Below are positions 42,069-50,219 of a DNA stretch of 64,000 nt, one piece after another. The notes beneath the pieces are model-generated. The model was not told the DNA's origin. It searched no databases and saw only the letters and a list, made by a program, of their open reading frames with translations. Source of the DNA: Planctomycetota bacterium (GTDB lineage: Bacteria; Planctomycetota; UBA1135; GCA-002686595); the NCBI GenBank assembly GCA_002686265.1, contig NZBA01000108.1, positions 1-64,000 on the forward strand, in the 5' to 3' direction. A program made the translations under genes and the position numbers. How positions within the stretch are numbered: position 1 is the stretch's first letter; each line of letters begins with the position of its first letter.

Positions 42069-45000
42069 CTACCAGTTCAGCTCCGGGAGCTTGCGAACCA
42101 GGATGTGGGTATCCCGGTTGCAACCCGTCGGGCCCCAGTAGTTGAAGTGGTAGGTGAACTGCCCGTAGCCGCCGACCATCAGGTTGGGCTTCAGGCGCGT
42201 GCGTGTGAGGCTGTTGTGCCCGCCCGCGCGCCGGTTCCCCCGCAGGGGGGACTTGGGCACCGAGTAGGTCCGCTCCGGCGAGTGGTAGATCAGGCAGATC
42301 CCCTGCGGGATCCTGTGGCTGACCGCTGCGCGGGTCACGACGACGCCGTGGTCGTTGTGAACCTCCACCCAGTCGTTGTCGTCGACGTCGATCGCGGCTG
42401 CGTCGGCCGGGTTGATCCACATCGGCTCGCACCCGCGAGACAAGGTCGTCATCCTCTGGTTGTCCCCGTAGGTCGAGTGGATGTGCCACTTGCCGTGCGG
42501 AGTCAGGTAATTGAGCTGGATCGTCGGCCCAGTCTCGGTGCTGAACACGAGGTCGGCGTACTCGTTCGGGTTGGGCTTGGGCTTGTAGGTCGGCAGGTGC
42601 TCGCCGAGTTGGATGTAGCCCTCATGATCGAGGTAGAAGTGCTGTCTGCCCGTCAGCGTCCGCCACGGCACCATGCGCTCTCGGTTGTAGGTGAACGGAG
42701 CGTAGGTGCGCCCGTTCGCAACGAGCCCGCTCCACATCGGCGAGTTCAGGAGCCGCCGCGGCTGTGCCTGCAGGTCCTTGTACGTCATGCGGACGTTGCG
42801 GTCCGCTTCCGCCAGATCCGCAAGCGGCAGCCCGACCTTCTCCTCCATGTTCGTGTAGGAGCGGTGCGCCAGCTCACCGTTGGTCACCGTCGCCAAGCGC
42901 AGAACGGCATCCGCGGCCTCGCGGGCATCTCGCAGGGACGGATAGGCGCCCTCGCCCCAGCGCTGCACCGGGCCCGTGGCCAGCATCTCGTCGTAGAAGT
43001 CGTCGATCGCGTAACTGGTGCCGTGGGCTCCCAGACCGTTCTTCCTCGCAACCGGCCCGAACGAGATGAACTGGTTGTAGAGGTTCGCGTAGTCCCGCTC
43101 GACAACCTTGAAGTCGGGCATCGTCACGCCGGGAATGGCCTCGCACTCACCCTTGCTCCAATCGAGCATCTTGGGCTGGGAAACCTCTCCGGGTGTGTCG
43201 TGCGCGATAGGGGCCGCGATGATGTCGGGCGTGAGCCCCGGAAGGTGCTTGGCGGCGAGCTCCGAGAAGCTCTTGGAGATCGCCCGAAAGATGTCCCAGT
43301 CACTCTTGGATTCCCAACACGGCGGCACGGCCTGCGACAGCGGGTGGATGAAGCTGTGCATGTCCGTGGAGTTGAGATCGTCCTTCTCGTACCACGTCGC
43401 TGCCGGGAGAATGATGTCGGAGTACAGCGCCGAGGTATCCATGCGGAAATTCAGATCGATGACGAGATCGATCTTCCCGCTGGGCGCCTCTCCTCTCCAA
43501 ACGACATCGCAGACCGAATCGGCCGCCATGTCCTTGGAGATGTTGTTGTGGTGCGTGCCGAGGTAATGGTCGAGGAAGTACTCGTGCCCCTTGGCGGATG
43601 ACATCAGGGCGTTCCCGCGCCAGATGAACCACAAGCGCGGCCAAGCGCTCTCGGCGTCGGGGTCCTCGATGGCGAACTTCAGGTCTCCCTTCTTGAGGGA
43701 GTCCACGACGTGCCCGACCACCGCGGCGTCGTCTTGCGCTCCGGCGTCGCGCGCCTCGCGCACGAGGTCGACCGAGCTCTTGTCGAACTGCGGGTAGAAG
43801 GGCAGCCAGCCGTTCTTCACGGCCCGCACGTTCGTATCGATGGTGTGCCCGTCGGCCAACCCGCCATCGGGATGGTCCTGAGGCACGCAGTTGTAGTCGC
43901 GGTGGCTCTTCTCGTAGCGCCACTGGTCGGAGTGGACGTAGTGCCAGCTCGGCGCGTTCTGCAGACGCGAGGGCGGATACCAGTCCTTGGCGAAGGCGAT
44001 GCTGGACCAGGGCTCCATCGGTGCGAGTTTCTCCTGCCCGACGTAGTGAGCCAGCCCGCCGCCATTCACTCCGACGCAACCGCAGAACATCAGGGCGTGC
44101 ATCGCCGCCCGGTACATCAGGTTGGCGTGGTACCAGTGGTTGATGCCGGCGCCGATGATGACCGTGCACTTGCCGCCGGTGTGGTGAGCGGTGGACGCCC
44201 ACTCGCGCGCGAAGCGAATGATCGTCTCCCGGTCCATGCCGGTGTAGCGCTCAGCCCAGGCGGGAGTGTACACCGCATCTTCGTCGTAGCTCGCGGGGTA
44301 GTCGCCCTCGAGCCCGCGCCCGACGCCATACTGGGCCATCAACAGGTCGTAGGCCGTCGCGACGAGCACCTCCGCCCCGTCCGCCAGCCGCAGGCGCCGC
44401 GCGGGCACGCCGCGCTCGACCGAGCGGGCCCCGCCGAAGTCGTCGAGAGTCACCTGCACGATCTCGTCGTGGTCCTCCAGCAACGTCAGGGCCGCGTCGA
44501 TGTCACTGCCGTCCTTGCCGTCCTTCGGGAGCAGGTTCCACTGCCCCTTCCGCTCCTGCCAGCGATGGCCGGAACTGCCCATCGGCATCTTGGCGCGACC
44601 CTCCCCGCGGTCCCATTGCAGGAACTTCCACTCGCCCTTCTCCTCGTCCGTGTAGCCTTCGAGGCGGCCGGCCCGCAGCAGCTGGCGCGCCTTGTATGCC
44701 CCGCCCGCCTGCTCCAGTTCGACAAGGAACGGAGCGTCGGTGAAGTCCCGCGTGTAGTCGAGGAAGGCCTCGTTCTGCTGCTCGTGGTGGAACTCCTTGA
44801 GGATCACGTGGTTGACGGCCATCCACCACGCCCCGTCCTGTCCAGCGTTGATCGGGATCCACTCGTCGGCGAACTTGGCGACCTGGTTGAAGTCCGGCGC
44901 GAAGACGACCATCTTCGACCCGTTGGTCCTCGCCTCCGACGCGAAATGCACATCGGGCGTGCGGGTCATGTTCAAGTTCGCGCCCATTACGGCCAGGAAC

Positions 45001-45722
45001 TTGGCATGGAACCAATCCGCCGATTCGTTCACGTCGGTCTGCTCGCCCCAGGTCTCCGGCGAGGCATTGGGCAGGTCGCAGTACCAGTCGTAGAACGACA
45101 GGTTGACTCCTCCCATCAGCTGGAGCATCCGTCCTCCCGCTGCGTAGGAGAGCATCGACATCGCCGGGATGGGCGAGAAGCCCACGATGCGGTCCGGTCC
45201 GTGGTCCTTGATCGTGTGCACGGCGGAGGCCGAGATGATCTCCTTGACGGTGCTCCAGGACGTGCGCCGCAGACCGCCCTTGCCGCGCGCCCGCTGGTAG
45301 CGGGCACGCTTGACCGGATCGCGCGTCAGCGCCTGCCAGGCGTCGACGGGGTCCTCGTGCTTGGAGCGCGCTTCCTTCCACAGGTCGAGCAGCGCCCCGC
45401 GGATGTAGGGGTACTTGACCCGCAGCGGGCTGTAGAGATACCAGGAGTACGAAATCCCGCGCTGGCAGCCACGAGGCTCGTAGGGCGGGATGTTCTTGTC
45501 GATGGTCGGGTAATCGAGCGCCTGCATCTCCCAGGTCACGATCCCGTCCTTGGTGTGGATGTTCCAAGAACAGCCACCGGTGCAGTTGACCCCGTGAGTG
45601 CTGCGCACGACGTTGTCGTGCTGCCAGCGGTTGCGGTAGAACTCCTCCCAAGAGCGCGTCTTGGGGTCGACGGAATCCTGAATGTAGGGGTTGTCGGGGT
45701 TTCCCGGATAGCCGTTCTTCAT
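42069..45722 (-). CDS. narG: Respiratory nitrate reductase alpha subunit, cytoplasmic type
   Basis: 1217 residues. The N-terminal FS0 motif [20 protein letters not shown] and '[29 protein letters not shown]' mark classical NarG; '[19 protein letters not shown]' contains the segment with the Mo-ligating Asp. No Tat signal precedes it, so the active site is cytoplasmic, opposite to the exported enzyme at 12072. It reduces nitrate to nitrite with electrons from NarH. The ATG overlaps the stop of the diheme cytochrome gene (ATGA). Confidence 0.96.
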   Translation of the reverse strand: MKNGYPGNPDNPYIQDSVDPKTRSWEEFYRNRWQHDNVVRSTHGVNCTGGCSWNIHTKDGIVTWEMQALDYPTIDKNIPPYEPRGCQRGISYSWYLYSPLRVKYPYIRGALLDLWKEARSKHEDPVDAWQALTRDPVKRARYQRARGKGGLRRTSWSTVKEIISASAVHTIKDHGPDRIVGFSPIPAMSMLSYAAGGRMLQLMGGVNLSFYDWYCDLPNASPETWGEQTDVNESADWFHAKFLAVMGANLNMTRTPDVHFASEARTNGSKMVVFAPDFNQVAKFADEWIPINAGQDGAWWMAVNHVILKEFHHEQQNEAFLDYTRDFTDAPFLVELEQAGGAYKARQLLRAGRLEGYTDEEKGEWKFLQWDRGEGRAKMPMGSSGHRWQERKGQWNLLPKDGKDGSDIDAALTLLEDHDEIVQVTLDDFGGARSVERGVPARRLRLADGAEVLVATAYDLLMAQYGVGRGLEGDYPASYDEDAVYTPAWAERYTGMDRETIIRFAREWASTAHHTGGKCTVIIGAGINHWYHANLMYRAAMHALMFCGCVGVNGGGLAHYVGQEKLAPMEPWSSIAFAKDWYPPSRLQNAPSWHYVHSDQWRYEKSHRDYNCVPQDHPDGGLADGHTIDTNVRAVKNGWLPFYPQFDKSSVDLVREARDAGAQDDAAVVGHVVDSLKKGDLKFAIEDPDAESAWPRLWFIWRGNALMSSAKGHEYFLDHYLGTHHNNISKDMAADSVCDVVWRGEAPSGKIDLVIDLNFRMDTSALYSDIILPAATWYEKDDLNSTDMHSFIHPLSQAVPPCWESKSDWDIFRAISKSFSELAAKHLPGLTPDIIAAPIAHDTPGEVSQPKMLDWSKGECEAIPGVTMPDFKVVERDYANLYNQFISFGPVARKNGLGAHGTSYAIDDFYDEMLATGPVQRWGEGAYPSLRDAREAADAVLRLATVTNGELAHRSYTNMEEKVGLPLADLAEADRNVRMTYKDLQAQPRRLLNSPMWSGLVANGRTYAPFTYNRERMVPWRTLTGRQHFYLDHEGYIQLGEHLPTYKPKPNPNEYADLVFSTETGPTIQLNYLTPHGKWHIHSTYGDNQRMTTLSRGCEPMWINPADAAAIDVDDNDWVEVHNDHGVVVTRAAVSHRIPQGICLIYHSPERTYSVPKSPLRGNRRAGGHNSLTRTRLKPNLMVGGYGQFTYHFNYWGPTGCNRDTHILVRKLPELNW

Positions 45723-46609
45723 GAGCTGGCTCCGATCCGCGCGTGCTTGCTGTCCCTGATCAACGGGCGCCGAGTCGCGCGATAACGGCCGCGCCAGAGG
45801 AAGTCGAAGAGCAGGAGCAGCAGGGCCGAACCACCGAAGCCCAGCAGCACGAACTGCAGGACGCTGGCCGGTTCCGCGGCTCCCTCGCTCTCGGAGACGG
45901 ACTTGAGGTAGGCGACGATCGCGAGGATCTCCTCGCCGTCGAGGGCGTGGTTCTTGAACACCGGCTGCATGACCAGGGACGGCGGGGAGCCGAGCCAGGC
46001 AGAGAGCGCCTTGCGCCCCTCGAGGCGCGCGTAGGCGTCGGTCAGATCAGGGCCCAGACGCCCGCCGCCGAGCCCGCCGATGCCGCTTGCCGTGTGGCAG
46101 GAGATGCACGCCGGGGCGCCGTTCTCATAGGGAACGGTCCCCATGAAGAGCCCCCGCCCGCGCTCGATGTCGATCTCGGTCAGCGGTCGGTCGCTGATTT
46201 GAAGTCCCGCGAAGAGCGAGCGTTCCTTGGCCGACTCGGAGACGATCAGATCGACGAGTTTCTCGGCTTTCGTTCGGTCCATCCCGGGCACCTGAGTCAT
46301 GTAGAGGCCACGGGCCTTGCGCAAGAGCTCCGCCGCATACGGATCACCGCTGTCGATGACCCCCTTGGGATCGAGGATGAAGTCCACCAGCCACGCCTCG
46401 TCTGCGCGCTCGGCGACGCCTTTCAGGTCGGGTCCCGTCAGAGCTCCGCCGCCGATCGTGTGGCAACTGACGCAGTTCCGTCGGAAGAACTCGATCGTCT
46501 CCTCCGACGGAGCGTCCTGGGCGCCGGCTACACCGGCTGTCGTCAGCAGGAACACGGCCGTGAGGAACGGTGACAGGGAGGAGGTGGTGTGGTCGGGCTT
46601 CTTCAACAT
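45719..46609 (-). CDS. narC: Diheme cytochrome c at the head of the nar operon (NarC-like)
   Basis: 296 residues. Signal peptide ([17 protein letters not shown]), two cytochrome c domains with CVSCH (about 46) and CISCH (about 168), and a C-terminal membrane span ([24 protein letters not shown]). A diheme cytochrome gene in front of narGHJI is known from Thermus, where NarC is a structural part of the nitrate reductase and connects it to other electron carriers. Gene order here, narC-G-H-J-I-K, matches Thermus. ATG at 46609 with ACGGAG upstream; sigma-54-like promoter just ahead. Confidence 0.88.
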   Translation of the reverse strand: MLKKPDHTTSSLSPFLTAVFLLTTAGVAGAQDAPSEETIEFFRRNCVSCHTIGGGALTGPDLKGVAERADEAWLVDFILDPKGVIDSGDPYAAELLRKARGLYMTQVPGMDRTKAEKLVDLIVSESAKERSLFAGLQISDRPLTEIDIERGRGLFMGTVPYENGAPACISCHTASGIGGLGGGRLGPDLTDAYARLEGRKALSAWLGSPPSLVMQPVFKNHALDGEEILAIVAYLKSVSESEGAAEPASVLQFVLLGFGGSALLLLLFDFLWRGRYRATRRPLIRDSKHARIGASS

Positions 46610-46641
46610 TGGACTCCGTGCGGGCGCGATGGCCGCCGCTG

Positions 46642-46657
46642 TTCAAACTCCGTGCCG
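46642..46657 (-). promoter_or_regulatory. Sigma-54-like promoter of the narC-K/act unit
   Basis: On the minus strand CGGCACGGAGTTTGAA matches the consensus TGGCAC-N5-TTGCA at the -24 GG and most other positions, but has GA instead of GC at -12. It lies 33-48 bases upstream of the narC ATG, a fitting distance. The imperfect -12 lowers confidence; the nearby activator-type repeats and sigma-54-activator gene support it. Confidence 0.55.
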
Positions 46658-46705
46658 GGGCGCAAGGGCTCCCCCGCTGGTTTCCGACGCCTTCTTCGCC
46701 GAACT

Positions 46706-46745
46706 GCGCATACGCCGCTATGCACCGTGCGCATCCCTCTATGCA
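46706..46745. promoter_or_regulatory. Repeated CTATGCA/GCGCATA elements upstream of narC (putative activator sites)
   Basis: GCGCATA at 46706-46712, CTATGCA at 46718-46724, TGCGCAT at 46728-46734 and CTATGCA at 46739-46745. The two CTATGCA copies are 21 bases apart, two helix turns. The same words recur at 48703-48730. They sit about 60-100 bases upstream of the sigma-54-like promoter and reach into the last codons of narK-DoxX. Likely binding sites for the response regulator at 48828. Confidence 0.55.
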
Positions 46746-48547
46746 CCGTCGGGCTCAGGTAGCCGAAGCGACGCCGCCGGGGAGCCGTCTTCTTCCCGCA
46801 CCATGCGGTCCATCGAGAAGCCGCCCGCCCCCTGCCAGAAGATGATCACCAGGGTCACCAGCACGAGCATCGCGAACTGGAAGTTGAGGTTCGCTCCGAG
46901 CATCTCGAGACTCGGAGCACCGGTCAGGTGCACGAGCACCGCTCCGCTCAGGACGACGGCGTTGACCGCCGCCACCAGGCGCGTGGCGAGACCGAGCGCC
47001 AGACAGGCTCCTCCGACGGAGTGCGCGAAGACGACGAACCAGGCCACGACGGTCTGCGCGTGGCCGAAAGTGCCCTCCATCTGCGCCTCCAGCTCACCCA
47101 TGTTCAGGATGAAGTAGATGCCCTTGATCGCCAGGGCGATGCCCAGGTAGATGCGTAGGACGGCGATCGGCGTCACCCTTCGTTTTGCGCCCGGGCGCGG
47201 AAGCTCGAAGCGGCGCTCGCTCTTGGTCCGAGCCCGCACGGCAAGCGCTTCGGCGTGCTCGGCGGTCGCCGCCTTCTCATCCGCCTCGCTGAAGCGCACC
47301 TGCAGAGCGACGAAGGAGAGCCCGAGGACCGCGCAGCCGAGGATCAACAGGGCGGTGGACCAGGAGATGCTCTCCACGCGGAGCAGGAAACCGGCCGCGA
47401 CCGCGCCCATGTTGCCCCCCGCGCCCACGATGCCCGCGACAGACCCGAGGGCCTTCTTGTTGATGAACGGGACGACAGAGTAGGTCGCTCCCTCTGACAT
47501 CTGGACGAACAGGCTGAACACGATCATCGTGCCGATCGCAACGGGGAGCACGGTCATGCGCGAGAAGAGAATGAGCGCGACCCCCTCGACCAACAGGGCG
47601 ATGAAGAGCCAGCGCACGCGCCCCTTGAGGCCCCCGCGGCGACCGAACTTGTCTCCGATGATGCCACCAGTCGTGCGCGCGAAGATGTTCATCAGGCCGA
47701 ACAGGCCGGCGACGAGACCGGCGGATTTCAAGCCGAGCCCGAAGTAGTCGATGTAGTAGAGGGCGGCGATGTTGTTGATCGTCAGCTCGATGCCGAAGCA
47801 CGCCCCGTAGACGAGGAAGAGCATCCAGACCCGGCGGTCCTTCGCGGCCAGAAGGAAAGTGCCACGCGTCTTCTCCTTGGCCCGGATCTTCCCCTGCTTG
47901 CGCAGCTCGCCGAAGTTCCCGTCGGGGAGGTCCTGAGTGAGGAAGAAGTAGGCGATGCCGGTCACGAAGCACACCCCGCCGGCCACGACCATCGACAGGC
48001 GCCAGCTGATGGCGTCCGTGTACCCCAAGACCACGAAACCGGCGAAGACCAGCGGCATCACCATCTGGGTGACGCCGCCGCCCAGATTGCCCCAGCCGGC
48101 ACTGGTGGCGTTGGCCGTCCCGACGCAGTTCGGGGCGAACATCACCGAGGTGTGGTACTGGGTGATGACGAAGGAGGCACCGATCACGCCGATCCCGAGG
48201 CGGAAGAGCAGGAAGCTCTCGTATCCGTTCGCGAGCCCGATCCCCATCACGGGGAGCGAACCGACCATCAAGAGGATCGTGTAGCTGATGCGCGGGCCGA
48301 TATGGTCACACAACCAGCCGATCAACAGCCGCGCCACGATCGTGATCGCCACCGAGGCGATGATCGTGTTGCCGATCTGCGCCTTGGTCAGGCCGAGCTC
48401 GTCGCGCACGATGGCCATCAGAGGCGCGATACCGAACCAGGCGAAGAAACACAGGAAGAAGGCGAACCACGACATGTGGAAGGCCCTCGTCTGCGGGGTC
48501 CTCAGGCTGAACAGCTCAATGCGGGTCGCCTTGTTCTTGACGTCCAT
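46739..48547 (-). CDS. NarK-type nitrate transporter fused to a DoxX domain
   Basis: 602 residues. Residues about 15-400 are a 12-span MFS transporter of the NNP family, with 'GIGVIGASFVITQYHTSVMFAPNCVGTANATSAGWGNLGGGV' and 'MSEGATYSVVPFINKKALGSVAGIVGAGGNMGAV' as nitrate signatures (NarK1 branch, typically nitrate/proton symport). After a charged linker, residues about 465-590 form a four-span DoxX domain (AVLRIYLGIALAIKGIYFILNM, then VVFAHSVGGACLALGLATRL and MLVLVTLVIIFWQGAGGFSMD). I chose the ATG at 48547 (AAGAGGA upstream); the longer frame has no transporter sequence. It has its own sigma-54 promoter. Confidence 0.92.
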   Translation of the reverse strand: MDVKNKATRIELFSLRTPQTRAFHMSWFAFFLCFFAWFGIAPLMAIVRDELGLTKAQIGNTIIASVAITIVARLLIGWLCDHIGPRISYTILLMVGSLPVMGIGLANGYESFLLFRLGIGVIGASFVITQYHTSVMFAPNCVGTANATSAGWGNLGGGVTQMVMPLVFAGFVVLGYTDAISWRLSMVVAGGVCFVTGIAYFFLTQDLPDGNFGELRKQGKIRAKEKTRGTFLLAAKDRRVWMLFLVYGACFGIELTINNIAALYYIDYFGLGLKSAGLVAGLFGLMNIFARTTGGIIGDKFGRRGGLKGRVRWLFIALLVEGVALILFSRMTVLPVAIGTMIVFSLFVQMSEGATYSVVPFINKKALGSVAGIVGAGGNMGAVAAGFLLRVESISWSTALLILGCAVLGLSFVALQVRFSEADEKAATAEHAEALAVRARTKSERRFELPRPGAKRRVTPIAVLRIYLGIALAIKGIYFILNMGELEAQMEGTFGHAQTVVAWFVVFAHSVGGACLALGLATRLVAAVNAVVLSGAVLVHLTGAPSLEMLGANLNFQFAMLVLVTLVIIFWQGAGGFSMDRMVREEDGSPAASLRLPEPDGA

Positions 48548-48638
48548 TCCTCTTGCTCCGTGGTCGGTCGTCTCCGGGGCCGTTCGTCCGGGTCGGTCCG
48601 AGGCCACCGGCGGCGGACCACGGACTACACCCGCCAAC

Positions 48639-48653
48639 GCAAGAGGTGTGCCG
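48639..48653 (-). promoter_or_regulatory. Sigma-54 promoter of narK-DoxX
   Basis: On the minus strand CGGCACACCTCTTGC has the invariant GG-N10-GC and matches the TGGCAC-N5-TTGC consensus except the first base. It lies 92 bases before the ATG at 48547. A perfect inverted repeat is about 70 bases further upstream, and an NtrC-type activator gene adjoins. Confidence 0.7.
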
Positions 48654-48702
48654 GAGCGAAGATGCCCCGTGCGCGCAAGCCAAGCGCAATCGGGGCCGCC
48701 AG

Positions 48703-48730
48703 TGCATAGGGCACTATGCAAGCGCGCATA
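48703..48730. promoter_or_regulatory. Palindromic activator site upstream of narK-DoxX
   Basis: TGCATAGGGCACTATGCA at 48703-48720 is a perfect 7-4-7 inverted repeat, followed by GCGCATA at 48724-48730. Its centre is about 70 bases upstream of the -12 element. The half-site CTATGCA and the GCGCATA word are repeated upstream of narC, so one regulator probably binds both. Confidence 0.65.
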
Positions 48731-48827
48731 CCGGCAGCGGCGGGAGCGAGATCGCGGACATCGGCACGAGTGCGTAGGAGCCGGCGCGACGGCGCCCTTC
48801 GCGGCGACAGGACCGGGCGAACGGACC

Positions 48828-50219
48828 CTACTCGTAATCCTCGCGGGCGATCTCGAGCTGGCGCATGATGCGCTGGAGCGCCGCTCGCGTCATCCCGCAG
48901 CTCTGGGCGGCGCGCGAGATGTTCCCCGCCGCTCCCTCGAGGGCGCGATGCACGAACTGGCGCTGGAACTCCTCGACCGCCCGCTGCTTGCTCTTGGCGT
49001 AGTCCATGTCTTCCCCGCCGGCGGCCGCGGACTCCCAGCCGCTGTCGCGCAAGCCGAGGTGCCAGGGTTCGATCATGCCCCCCGTGCAGACGATCACCGC
49101 TCGCTGCATGGCGTTCTCGAGCTCCCGCACATTACCGGGCCAGTCGTGGCCGATGAGCGCGCTCATCGCCTCGGTTGAGAGGCGCGGGATCTCGGTGCCC
49201 TCGCCCAGGCTCGTGGCCGCGCTGTGCCTCAGGAAGTGGTTCGCGAGGAGCGGGATGTCGTCCGGCCGCGACCGCAGCGGCGGGACGAAGATGCGCACGA
49301 CGCCAAGTCGATAGAACAGGTCCTCGCGGAACTCGCCCTTGCGGATGGCCGCCTCGAGGTCACGGTTCGTGGCGGCCAGGAGGCGAAACTCCACCGACAC
49401 ATCGCCGGACCCGCCCAAACGGCGCACGACGCGATCCTGCAGCACGCGCAGCAGCTTGCCCTGAAATGAGGGGGACATCGAGGACACCTCGTCCAGGAAG
49501 ACCGTCCCGCCGCACGCCTCGGCGAAGATCCCGTCGCGAGCGCGGTCGGCGCCGGTGAAAGCGCCGCGCTCGTGGCCGAACAGCTCCGATTCGAGGAGCG
49601 TGTCGGGCAGCGCCGGAGTGTTGACCGCCAAGAACGGCCGGTCCGCGACGGCACTGCGACGGTGGATCTCGCGTGCGATGACCTCCTTCCCGGTCCCGCT
49701 CTCGCCCTCGATCAGGACCGCGACGGAGCTGCCGGCCACACGCGCGATCAGGTCGGTGACGGGCTTCATGCGCGCGTCCTGAGCCAACAGCCCGTGCGCG
49801 CCATCCACCGCTGGAGCCCGACGCGCGAGAACCTGACGCCCCAGGCGCCTGATCAGTTGCATCACACCGTCGTTGTCGAACGGCTTGGTCAGGAAGTGCG
49901 CCGCCCCGGTCTGCAGGCACTGCACAGCGGACTGCACGGTCCCGTAGCCGGTGAGGATCACGACCTCCGCCGCCGGCAGGCGCTTCTTGATCTCGACCAG
50001 TAGCTCCGCGCCGGACATCCTCGGCATCATCAGGTCGGTCAGGATCAGATCGGCCGGCCACCGCTCGAGCACTTCCAAGGCGGCCTTGCCGTCCTCGGCC
50101 GCCTCGACCGCGGCGCCCACCGACGACGCCAGGCGCGTCAGTCCCAGCCGAATGTCGGCTTCATCATCGACGACCAGGACGCGCAGGGCGCCCAGGTCGG
50201 GTTGGGAGGCGGCGCTCAC
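48828..50219 (-). CDS. NtrC-family sigma-54-dependent response regulator
   Basis: 463 residues. Receiver domain (about 10-125) with the phospho-acceptor Asp in ILTDLMMPRMSG and Lys in 'FLTKPFD'. Sigma-54 AAA+ domain (about 145-380) with Walker A GESGTGKE, the GAFTGA loop that contacts sigma-54, and GGTVFLDEVSSM. A Fis-type HTH is at the end (AAGNISRAAQSCGMTRAALQRIMRQL). GTG start at 50219 overlaps the kinase stop (GTGA). Because two sigma-54-type promoters with shared upstream repeats lie directly downstream, it probably activates narK-DoxX and the narC-act unit. Confidence 0.95.
   Translation of the reverse strand: MSAASQPDLGALRVLVVDDEADIRLGLTRLASSVGAAVEAAEDGKAALEVLERWPADLILTDLMMPRMSGAELLVEIKKRLPAAEVVILTGYGTVQSAVQCLQTGAAHFLTKPFDNDGVMQLIRRLGRQVLARRAPAVDGAHGLLAQDARMKPVTDLIARVAGSSVAVLIEGESGTGKEVIAREIHRRSAVADRPFLAVNTPALPDTLLESELFGHERGAFTGADRARDGIFAEACGGTVFLDEVSSMSPSFQGKLLRVLQDRVVRRLGGSGDVSVEFRLLAATNRDLEAAIRKGEFREDLFYRLGVVRIFVPPLRSRPDDIPLLANHFLRHSAATSLGEGTEIPRLSTEAMSALIGHDWPGNVRELENAMQRAVIVCTGGMIEPWHLGLRDSGWESAAAGGEDMDYAKSKQRAVEEFQRQFVHRALEGAAGNISRAAQSCGMTRAALQRIMRQLEIAREDYE

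Noticed and set aside
41019..43601. Long plus-strand open frame (860 codons) opposite the narH and narG genes
   Set aside because: It is antisense to clear narG/narH coding sequence, rich in Arg/Val/Leu/Gly/Asp from GC-rich codon shadows, with no recognisable motif.
43710..45785. Long plus-strand open frame (691 codons) opposite narG
   Set aside because: Shadow of narG in high-GC DNA; no start signal or motif.
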